Origin: Euprymna scolopes
Lineage: Eukaryota; Mollusca; Cephalopoda; Sepiida; Sepiolidae
Assembly (NCBI GenBank): GCA_024364805.1
Contig: CM044513.1
Coordinates: forward strand, 78,802,557-78,827,048
Reading direction: 5' to 3'
DNA: 24,492 nt
Part shown: positions 16,085 to 24,492 of the stretch, in pieces
Position numbering within the stretch: the first letter of the stretch is position 1
How the letters are laid out: every line of letters starts with the position of its first letter
Notes under the pieces: model-generated
What the model was told of the DNA's origin: nothing
The model's database searches: none
What the model saw: the letters and a program-made list of their open reading frames with translations, nothing else
Position numbers and translations under genes: made by a program

Positions 16085-19000
16085 TATCGGTCCATCCTAC
16101 CGGAAAAGTACATTTCAAAAACTCTAAAAACAAGATTAAAGTTTGTATCTTTTTATTGCGTTTTGTAGTGTTTTAAAAAATCGTAACCGTTATTCTTCCC
16201 GAGTGACTAAAAAGAAAAATCTTTATTCCACTGTTGCTCCCTCCTCCGCTGAAAAAATATACACATTTTTTAGCGGTTTATTGCTTGACATTTTTACGCG
16301 CAAGCAATTTAATTGCTCTGTTTCCTATTTTGCCTAAAGAAATAAAACTCAAACGTCTTAAAATAGTTAAGTGCAACAAACAGTTCGAAACATATTTTTC
16401 CAACTGTTTTGAATAATGTAGGAATAATCATTATTTCCCGCTTGGTACCACAAAATCCTCTATCCTGACGGACAAGAATAAAAAAAAATAAACTTGTACT
16501 TTTTGTCTCTGTTTGAACTAACAAACGCGACAAGATGGAGGAGCTAAGGTCGGCTGTGGCTCAATTAACGAAACTGCAAATTGAACAAAACATATGCAAA
16601 AAGACTTATTGGAGAAATGCAAAGAAAAACGGGAAAGGATGGCACACTATCAAGCATATCTAGAGGATCAACAAGTCGAATTACAGAAAAATTATCCGAA
16701 AAATAATTGGAACATCAAAAGCAGTAGTCCGAGAAACTAATGAAACATTAAGGACAACGAATTGAACATAAAAAACAATCGTTCAGTTGCCAACAACGGA
16801 CAGAGGATCTACTGACACGAATTTTTAAAGAGTGGCGCGCACGCGGCAAATGATTTAGGTTTTTTGTTTCCAAAATACGATATGGTCCGCAATAGATAAT
16901 TTCAAGTACGAAGAAGATGAAAATCATTCGAAGCTTATTTCACGAGATATGAAGAATTTTTCAATATCGACTGCAGTAACTGGTCTGAGCGGAATAAAAC
17001 CCGACTGCTACTACTTAAGCTAAAAACGAATGAACACTACAAATTGGTGGACTTCATTTGGCCACGGAAACCAGCGAAGTTATCGTTCAACGAGACGGAA
17101 AATCTGCTAACAGAAATATTTTCCTCCAGAACGTTTTTTTTCATAAGACATGGAGATTTTTTAACGTGACCAAAGACGATAATGATGTCTTTGCCATATA
17201 CGAAGCGGTAGTCAACAACCATTGCGATGACGTCAATTGCCGGAAGTAACAGCAGAAAATTTTTAATGTCTTGTTTTTTGCAGAAGGTTTAACCTCAGGA
17301 AAAGATGCGGAAATCAGGCGCAGAGTTCTAACGAAGCGAACTTTACATAGCAAAATAGACTGAGGATTGTGAATAAGTGAAAATAATAATTAATAGGTGA
17401 AAAATATCGAAGCGGGTATCGCAAATATAAAACAAATAACCAAGAAAAAACCTGCCTACTTACAAAAGAAGACAATACAAACATGATTATACCCAAAAGT
17501 CTGAAAAACAAAAAAACACCGAGCTCTTGTTTCAGATGTGGTGATACGTACTGGGTCAAAGATTGCCCATACTTAAAAAGAAAATGTCTTACATGTAATA
17601 AAATAAGACATTAAATCTCTCACTACAGGAAAAATCAGAACAAGTGTGCGTCAAACTATAATCCGATACGCCTTAGAAGAAAACCTACGTAAATACCCAA
17701 CGGTCAAAATTCTCGGCATGGATATTAAATTTCAGTTAGACAGCGGGTCTAAACTTCAAAACATAGAAGGAATTACAAAAATCTACTATGCTAAGGACTC
17801 ATAGAACGACAAAAACTGTCACCGGCACTAAAATTAATTTTGAAGATGAATTAATCACCAACGCCATTTTGCTGGCAAAAACTAAAAAGCTCAACATATA
17901 TGCATTAAAAATAGTGAAAATCTGTTTGGCTCTGATAGGCTGGATGTGGACTTACATTACTTACTGTGGGACTTACCTATCTCCACATTTTGCAAAAGAA
18001 TAGAAGCCTTCACAGCGGAAACTAAGAGACTAATTAACTTTAAGATTTCCATATGTATTCAGTCCTGGCTTTATGAGTTGTACTAAAATGACCGTGGCTT
18101 TTAAGCCGAAACCGGGCACAAAACCGTTTTTAAAAAACGCAACGGAACTTTCGCATCCTTTAACAAGATAAATAAGGAACTGGACAGATAGGAAAACATC
18201 GGTATTCTGTCTAAAATAAAATACAGTGACTGTGCTACTCCGGCAGTCTACGTAAAAAAAAATGTTAGTGGAAATCCGCGTTTGCGCCGACCTCTGCGCC
18301 GGACTCAACGGAGCGTTAGAAGGCTTTTACTATCCATTACCTAGACCGGAGGAAGTGTTCACAAAATTAAATAGCGGCAAGTTTTTTTTTTTCAAGATCG
18401 ACCTGAGCGATGCTTATTTACAAATTCGTCTAAATGACAAAAGCGCTAATCTTCTCTGTATTAATACCTATGTACAGATATGAAAGACTCGCATTCGGAT
18501 CAAGGTTGTACCTGCTATATTCCAGCAGGTCATGCATAGCATGATGAGCGACCTTGCATATTTAGATGAGATCATTATAGCGAGCAAAAGCAGGGAGGCC
18601 CAAACAACCCATTTCAAACAAGTATTCACTCGAATACAAAATTATGGGTTTAAGGTTAATGAAGACAAATGTAGATTCAAGTACCTGGGACATATCATTG
18701 ATAAAGATGGCTGACACCCAGATCTGGACAGAGCGACCCCTATTAGAGAGATTCTGGCACCGAAAAACAGCAAAAATGCAAAGCATTTTTAGGCTTGGCA
18801 AATTATTATCAAGGGGCTGTCGCAAACATGCACAAACTGCGCGCACCACTTAATCAATTAATAAAGAAGGATAAACCTTGGGAATAGACATCGGATTGAC
18901 AGAGATCATTTAAAGAAATTGAAAAATCATTACTACAAAATTGTTCCTAACTCATTTTACCCGGATTTGAATATAATAGTAGCTAGCATTGGCGCATGCA

Positions 19001-20430
19001 CGTTACATAGGATGCTGGATGGCTCAAAACATGCCGAGCCCTACTTCCAGTTGAGAAAATTATTCTCAGATCGAAAAAGAATGAATAGGCATTAATTTTT
19101 CAGTTTCGAAATTCCACCGTTTCCTGTTTTAGTCAAACCGATCATAAGCCATTGATATCTATTGTTGGATAAAAGAAAGTGATTTCCCACATTCACGGCG
19201 AACCGGCTATTAAGATAGGAAGCGATTCTTCTAAATTACGATTGTACCCTAGAATTTCTCTCGAAAAAAACGAACGATCCGTCGAGACTAATTCCTGCCT
19301 AAATGGAACCTCTGGAAGACTCAGTAATCGCGACGCTACGTATTAATAATTATTAACCATGATTTTATCCGGGAACTGCAAGTAACACTCCAGGGAAGGA
19401 TTTTCACAACGATCATTCATGTATAAACCGGATGAAAGCCCAATGAGAAGTTTCGTCTACTGGTCATCTATGGACCAAGACATTACAAACATGGTGGAAA
19501 CGTTCAAATGCTGTGCTTTGGCTGCCAAGGTACCCCTTATAACCCATCAACCCTGGCCCAAAGCTGAACAACCGTGGCCCAAGATCCACATTGACTACGC
19601 GGCATCAGTAGAGGACTTCTAGTACCTGATAGTAATATATAGCTACTCAAAATGGCCAAAGGCCCTGAGATGCAGAAAATCGACCGCAGTAACGACTACG
19701 AATTTTTTATTATTAGAGTTGTTTGCTCGTTTTGGTGCTGTGGACTGTATGATCAGCGACAACGCTATCCAGTTCACCTCTGTGAAACATACCAAGTCAA
19801 GAATATCACAACCCCTCAGTACCATCCCAATATAAACGGACAGGCCGAACGCTTCGTTGAGACGCTACAAAGGGCGTGAAAGATGGCGTACGACACACCA
19901 ACGGAAAAAGTTATCCAACAATGTCTCCAAGTTTATAGAATCATGATAAATCCTTACATACCAGATGCCAGATTCTCAGCTGAAACCATGTTTGAGCGAA
20001 AATTAAAATCAGTTTTTGATAATCTGATTCCCAAACACGGAAAGCAACACAGAAGATTTACCATTCCAACAAAACGAGTTAGCCTCAGCGATAAATCTAC
20101 TTAAGCACTTCATTTGGAAACAAGGCAGGATCTCACAAAGAATCGGCAGTGTCAAATACATCATTCAGGTCCCAAAATTCGGAAATAAAAGTAACCTGAA
20201 CCAAATTAGGAAACGCATCTTCGAGGATGAAGTAGAACCACCACAGGATGGCGTAGAGGCAGTCGAGACAGTATATGACGTTTTTGAAATATAATCTTCC
20301 AAATCACGGCAGAACCAAGAGGCTCAGGAAGAAGGAGAAAGTGATCAGATCCATTGCAGGTCTTCCCAAAAAAGAAAAAAAATACTGTTTTTCACACTTG
20401 GTAAAAACAGGAGAGGGGCTATTGAATAAT
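16085..20430 (+). mobile_element. Ty3/gypsy-type LTR retrotransposon fossil
   Basis: The parts lie in the order leader (about 16,085-16,530), gag-like region (about 16,534-17,620) with a nucleocapsid-type zinc knuckle starting CFRCGD (about 17,537), aspartic-protease-like FQLDSGSK (about 17,730), reverse transcriptase (about 18,050-18,715) with FFKIDLSDAYLQIRL and YLDEIIIASK, a degraded RNase H region (about 18,770-19,350), integrase (about 19,400-20,330) with NGQAERFVETLQ near 19,835-19,875, and a polypurine-like AGGAGAGGGG (about 20,409-20,418). RT before integrase places it in Ty3/gypsy. It is broken, with well over a dozen breaks. No matching pair of LTRs is seen, and satellite resumes where the 3' LTR should lie. 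It looks old. Confidence 0.85.
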
Positions 20431-20880
20431 GTATGGTTTGTCATGTTATAATTTGGAAATATATTCTTTGATTTGTCAGGTAATTATAATAGATTATATC
20501 ACGTTGTTTCATCAGTTATATTATGATTTTAAATCTCATTTTCTTTCTTTTTTGCCACGATCTACTTTGGAAATATCATATTGTTTGATTTCTAATGTAA
20601 TTATTTTGAAATATTATATTGTTTACTTCTAATTAATTCTTATATAATTATTTGAAAATATCATATTGTTTGGTTTCTAATGTAATTATTTGGAAATATC
20701 ATATTGTTTACTTCCTAATGTGATTATTTGGAAATATCATATTGTCACGTCATAATTAAGAAATATCATATTGTTTAATTTCTAATGTAATTATTTGGAA
20801 ATATCATATTGTTTGATTTCTAATGTAATTATTTGGAAATATCATATTGTTTAATTCCTAATGTTATTGTTTTATTTGTC
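20431..20880. repeat. 38-bp satellite, block 6 (most regular)
   Basis: The clearest units are here: TTGGAAATATCATATTGTTT followed by GATTTCTAATGTAATTAT (38 bp), about ten or more in a row between 20,560 and 20,870 with only small differences. One unit carries an insertion and one a deletion. Confidence 0.95.
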
Positions 20881-20986
20881 AGTACTCATGCAGAGCGTAA
20901 TCCAGACTTAACTCAGCGCCCGGCTTTTCCCGGAATATGACGTCAACAGCCGGAGTAAGCCGAGCGTCGCCGAGGAAATTAAGCCG
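20881..20986 (+). repeat. Left terminal inverted repeat of the Merlin-type element
   Basis: It pairs with 23,005-23,114 in inverted orientation. The 3' half contains TAAGCCG(A)GCGTCGCCGA, which is repeated directly just inside the TIR (20,979-21,000). Confidence 0.9.
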
Positions 20987-21040
20987 GGCGTCGCCGATGA
21001 AAACATAATAAGAATAGAAAACCTACCTTAAATTTAAAGT

Positions 21041-21640
21041 TTTTATTTTATTTCTTTTACATGGTAGTTACCACTTATCAAGGCTCAGAAGCCACTCGGG
21101 GATAAGAGTTATTGCGTGTACAGTAATCAATGGGATAGTATCATAGTAATCATTAGTATTGGAGATTTTATAAAGTGTCTTACTTAAGGGTGCGACTCAT
21201 CAGGAATTTGTTTATGTTAGACTTGAAGATATCCAAGTTGTAGTCAGATGGGAAACAGGCAAACGGAAGAGGGTTCCACAGGCGTACATTTCTAAGAAAG
21301 AAACTTTGTTCATGGAATCTACGTTTTGATTTAGGCACAGATAAAGAGTGGGGAAAATTATTGAAAGTGGTTTCAGCCAGACGGGTGTTTATCATGAAAG
21401 ATTGGCGAGAGGGGACCAGAGAGTGGATCTCAGACGAGCACTTGCCATGGAAATAATGATAAAGGAGAGGCGTGCTCCCAATATCTCTTCTGTGGGAGAG
21501 AGGTTGCAGGGAAGAGAAAAGTGCACCCCCACTAAGCCCCGAAGTCTATTTTGTACTCTGTCAAGGCAGGATAGGTTTTTTTAGCAGCTCCTGCCCAGAT
21601 GTGGCAGCAGTACTCCATCCTTGGGCATACTTGGTATCAG
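21041..21640 (-). mobile_element. CR1-like LINE 3' end nested in the Merlin-type element
   Basis: The minus strand reads RMEYCCHIWAGAA (about 21,580-21,620), LSCLDRVQNRLRGLVG, TRLAETTFNNFPHSLSVPK (about 21,330-21,390), KRRFHEQSFFLRNVRLWN (about 21,265-21,325) and LDIFKSNINKFL (about 21,195-21,235), with frame changes. This is the same C-terminal tail as at 7010-7385 and 5155-5755. The 3' end carries AGCCTTGATAAGTGGTAACT and an A-rich AAATAAAATAAAAAC tail near 21,041-21,055. The 5' end is truncated at about 21,640. Confidence 0.85.
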
Positions 21641-21981
21641 TATTAACTGTTATTAACTATAAAGAAAAATGTTATAACAACGAAAACAGTATTCCACTAT
21701 TTTTTTTATGTATTTCTTTTTAAATAAATAATGTTAAATATTTTTTTTGTTGGAGAAAAAGTTCCACGGTAAGTAAAATAAATACTTTCAAGGAATATTT
21801 TTTTCAAGGAAACTCATGAAAGCTAAAAAAAAATTGAAAGAAAACATTTATTTGTTGTTGTTTATTTATTTTTGTGGGGGGGTCTAGGAAACATTGAAAC
21901 AAAACTGGGTGCGAGATATTTTTTTTTTTTTTGCATTTTCTTCATATTTTTCATATTGAAAGAGATACTGTTGTTGTTTCC
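21641..21981. other. AT-rich spacer of the Merlin-type element
   Basis: T- and A-homopolymer-rich sequence with no coding. It lies between the LINE insertion and the 3' end of the transposase. Confidence 0.55.
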
Positions 21982-22835
21982 TCAGACACACGATGGCAAA
22001 GTGAATGCATAGGTGGTAGCAGACATGCAAGTAAGCTCGTCAGCAGTCGGGTACCTTTCGACGATGTGAGCTAATATGGAGACAAACAGAGCATTACCAA
22101 ATGTTTGCCTCCACATAAACTATAGCAGATATGTGTCTAAAAGCTCCCGGTTGGTCCCGCATTCTACTTTGTTCCATTGTTTAGCTTCCTTCCCCATTCG
22201 CTCTACATGATTCGTCGTAGTCTTCATCTCGGAATCTACGAAGTTCACCGTCAAATAGCGATACCCTCTCTCCTCACATTGCTGTATGCATTCCAACAGT
22301 CTGATAGGACTGTGATCCCCGGCAGAATATATTTTTATTAATTGAAAGGAGGGTTTCTGCATTCTGATTTGGTACACTCACCAAGAAAACCTCGTTATGC
22401 GTTCGTCGGTTCAACCGAACCTAATCTATCTCCACCGTATGGCTTGGGCCCTTTATCTTCCGGGTATTGCTAAAAAAATATTCACCGTAAATGTCTCGCA
22501 GTAAATTCTTTTTTATTCTGCATTTGCGCTGGAGGTCTGTGTTGCTCGCTCGAACGCTCGCAAGTAGATGTGTTTAAGTATGGTTGCAATTGTTAGCCAA
22601 GACTGGGCAAAAAAGGTACCAGTTTGTATTGATGTAAAGGTTCGGCATTTAGAAGCCTGGTACTTTCAGGCATAACCATCGCTTACCTTTCCTCTTGTAA
22701 TAAGGTTGCATCTTTTCCACTCATAATAAGATTGCATCTGTGTCCACATGATGCACAAGTTTTCGTCCGTGCCAGTAATTTTTTCTTGGCAAATGTCGAG
22801 GACTCCGGCTGCTCACTTAAGGCTGTAAAATTCAT
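21982..22835 (-). pseudogene. Decayed ISXO2-like (DDE_Tnp_IS1595) transposase
   Basis: The gene would start at ATG 22,835 (MNFTALSEQPESS) and stop at 21,982-21,984, about 284 codons, the usual length. The order of motifs fits the family. A zinc-ribbon CASC (22,746-22,757) is followed by SIQTGTFFAQSWL (GTFF at about 22,606-22,622), GPSHTVEID with the first catalytic Asp at 22,424-22,426, and EVFLVSVPNQNAETLL. SDCWNAY comes next, with the second Asp (22,293-22,304), then RYLTVNFVDSE, TTNHVERM (about 22,195-22,215) and NRELLDTYLL followed by FMWRQ (about 22,110-22,140). Frame shifts separate the zinc ribbon from GTFF and the VEID block from SDCW and from NHVERM. Stops occur directly after VEID and within LL-FMWRQ, and about 15 residues after VEID look lost. 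It was once a working enzyme and is now dead. Confidence 0.88.
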
Positions 22836-23004
22836 GATTTTTTTCTGACGTGAAAGTACGAATTTTTTTTTTTTTGTACTAATTTATTTTCTTCGTCTTC
22901 CAAATTGTAGTCTGCTGCCTTGAATTTTCAACTCGCGCGAACGCCCTTCCCGTTGAAAACCACCGCACTACATTGCCATTGGCTCGGGTTTATGTTACGG
23001 CAGA

Positions 23005-23114
23005 CGGCTTTATTTCCTCGGCAACGCTCGGCTTACTCCGGCTGTTGATGTCATGTTTAGAGCTAAGCCGAACAGATGCTGAGTTACATCTGGATCACTT
23101 TCTGTATGAGTACT
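23005..23114 (-). repeat. Right terminal inverted repeat of the Merlin-type element
   Basis: The reverse complement of 20,881-20,986 is recognisable throughout. The best-kept block, CGCTCGGCTTACTCCGGCTG, lies at about 23,025-23,045. The repeat ends at GAGTACT before the target duplication GATTTGTC (23,115-23,122). Confidence 0.9.
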
Positions 23115-23965
23115 GATTTGTCATGTCATAATTAAGAAAATATCACATTTTCTAGTTTTTCATGTCATAATTTGAGAACATCATATTGTTTTTTTTGTTA
23201 TGTAATTATTGTAAAAATATAATATTGTTTGAGTTAGCATTTAATGATTAAAAACATCAATTGTTTGATTCGTTATGTCATAATTTGAAATATATACTTT
23301 GATTAGAAATGTCGTAATTTGGAAATATCATATTGTTTTGTTTGGTATGTCATAATTTTAAAAAGTATTATTGTTTGTTTTGTCATATCATAATTTGGAA
23401 ATATGATATTTTCTGGTTTGTCATATAATTCGAAATCATCAGAGTGTTTGCTTTGTGATATATTAATTGGAAACATCATATTGCTTGATTTGTCATGTGA
23501 TAATTTTGAAATATCATATTGTTTGATTTTTCATATAATTTTCAGGTCTCTTGGTCTTTTTATGTCATGATTTGGAATCATATTATTTTATTTATCGAGT
23601 CATAATTTGAAAATATTTTATTGGATGATTTGTCATGTCATAATTAAGAAATATCATATTTATTGTACTGTCATATCATAATTTGGAAATATCGTATTGT
23701 TAGATTTGTAATGTGATAATATGCAAATATGTTATAATTTGGAAATTTAAATTTCTCTATTTCTGTCATGCCATGTTTTGGAAATATCTATTTTCTTTGT
23801 CTGTAATGATATACATTGTAAATATATTTTTCTCGATCTGTCATGCCCTAACTGTCAAATTAAAATTTTCCTTGTGTGTTATTTAACAATTTGAAAATAT
23901 ACTTTTGAATGTCATGCATTAAAAATATTATTTTACACTGTCCGTCATTCTAGTTTGGAAATGTG
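23115..23965. repeat. 38-bp satellite, block 7
   Basis: Units of the form GATTTGTCATGTCATAATTT followed by GGAAATATCATATTGTTT continue the phase of block 6 and become progressively more degenerate towards 23,960. Confidence 0.9.
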
Positions 23966-24468
23966 AATTCTTCGCAAAACGCGCAGATCAAATGGACGTG
24001 TCTGCAGAATCAACTTTGTCTATTTTTACTCTTCATTTGTTTGTGGTGCTTGAAGCTACTCTCAAGTGCCAATCCAAAGTTTCGCTCGATTTAATATCCC
24101 ACAAAGGCACAAGGATCTACGCCAAAATACGCTTGAAATAAAACCTCTTGAAAGTTTCAAATTAGCGAATTAATTACCGAAAGTTAATACGGCTATTTTA
24201 TATTTAGACTGGCAAATTATCATATCAAACTTATCTCACCTTTTCTCATCTTTTCTTGTTGCAAGCAATCTATTAGTTGGCCAGTTGTGTACAGCCCCCA
24301 ATAGTGATAGAAGCCTTTTATCCTGTCTGAAAGTGAAGCACTTGAGATTTTCCAAAAGTGATGATCATCCAAGATTGTAAATCCTCGAGGCCAGTAAGTT
24401 TTTACTTTTCAGCGAAAAAATAGCCAATGATTCCCAGTGCATGTATATATGGTCCACTGCATATCATA
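23966..24468. other. No gene seen; satellite-free right flank
   Basis: Non-repetitive AT-rich sequence with no recognisable unit, coding or element ends. Confidence 0.5.
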
Positions 24469-24492
24469 CTTATATATATATATATATATATA
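24469..24492. repeat. (AT)n tract at window end
   Basis: The sequence stops inside a TA tract, mirroring position 1-24. Confidence 0.95.

Larger units (their letters stand above)
20881..23114 (-). mobile_element. ISXO2/IS1595-like (Merlin-type) DNA transposon with long TIRs
   Basis: The terminal inverted repeats are 20,881-20,986 and 23,005-23,114. They begin AGTACTCAT(G/A)CAGA and share ATCCAGA, AACTCAGC, CAACAGCCGGAGTAAGCCGA and CCGAGGAAAT. The flanks are TATTTGTC on the left and GATTTGTC on the right, an 8-bp duplication with one mismatch lying in satellite sequence whose usual form is GATTTGTC. The minus strand carries a decayed transposase (21,982-22,835). Without the nested LINE tail the element would be about 1.6 kb, a normal size for this superfamily. 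An 8-bp duplication fits Merlin. The TIR start does not resemble the GG-rich Merlin termini I remember. Confidence 0.85.

Noticed and set aside
20431-20880. CRISPR-like array
   Set aside because: The units are contiguous 38-bp tandem repeats without unique spacers, and the context is an animal genome full of transposons.
22685-22700. Splice-donor-like AAGGTAAGC in the transposase
   Set aside because: Coding similarity continues immediately after it in another frame, so decay by frameshift explains it better than an intron.
20881-23114. Reading the long-TIR element as a Polinton-like element because of a possible 6-bp duplication
   Set aside because: Moving the boundary to AGTACT gives an 8-bp duplication with one mismatch. 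The only element-encoded protein is an ISXO2-like transposase, and the size is far too small for a Polinton.

Overview
This is a repeat-dominated, AT-rich metazoan window with no host protein-coding gene that I can support. The best guess for the organism is a mollusc, probably a coleoid cephalopod. The clearest clue is a 5S rRNA-derived SINE head at 5881-5990 that reads like molluscan 5S (from memory). Long TA/TG microsatellites, CR1-like LINE tails and Helitron-like ends of the CCGGGCAACGCCGGG type fit this too. The window starts and ends inside TA tracts, as a contig broken at microsatellites would.

Left half (1-11,090): a mosaic of short elements. In order: a pogo-like TIR element (290-826), a Helitron-like copy (854-1388), a LINE ORF2 fragment (about 1500-2056), a hAT-type MITE fragment (2057-2192), an inverted SINE tail (2281-2447), a partial inverted-arm element (3190-3480), two tandem decayed copies of a multicopy protein family (4338-5060), a LINE 3' end (5155-5755), the 5S-headed SINE (5881-6262), a 417-bp inverted-arm element (6302-6718), a tiny poly(A) retro-insertion with a 20-bp target duplication (6862-6982), another LINE 3' end (7010-7385), a tRNA-like segment (8867-8937), a second hAT-type MITE (8971-9135), a three-copy repeat around a GC-rich island (9604-10,540) and a decayed mariner (10,541-11,003).

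Right half (11,095-23,965): a degenerate satellite with a monomer of about 38 bp, into which other elements have landed. These are a LINE reverse-transcriptase fragment (11,590-12,260), a Helitron-like element (13,655-14,187), a 107-nt near-palindrome (14,470-14,576), a third MITE copy with an exact 8-bp duplication (14,731-14,911), a hAT-like element with an exact 8-bp duplication (15,097-15,497), a Ty3/gypsy-type LTR retrotransposon fossil (about 16,085-20,430), and a 2.2-kb DNA transposon (20,881-23,114). That last element has inverted repeats of about 106-110 bp, encodes a decayed ISXO2/IS1595-like (Merlin-type) transposase, and has a CR1-like LINE tail nested inside it.

The elements do not form a pathway. 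The interest lies in the nesting order, the target duplications and the satellite platform, which together give relative ages. All family names come from motif reading by eye; no database search was possible.
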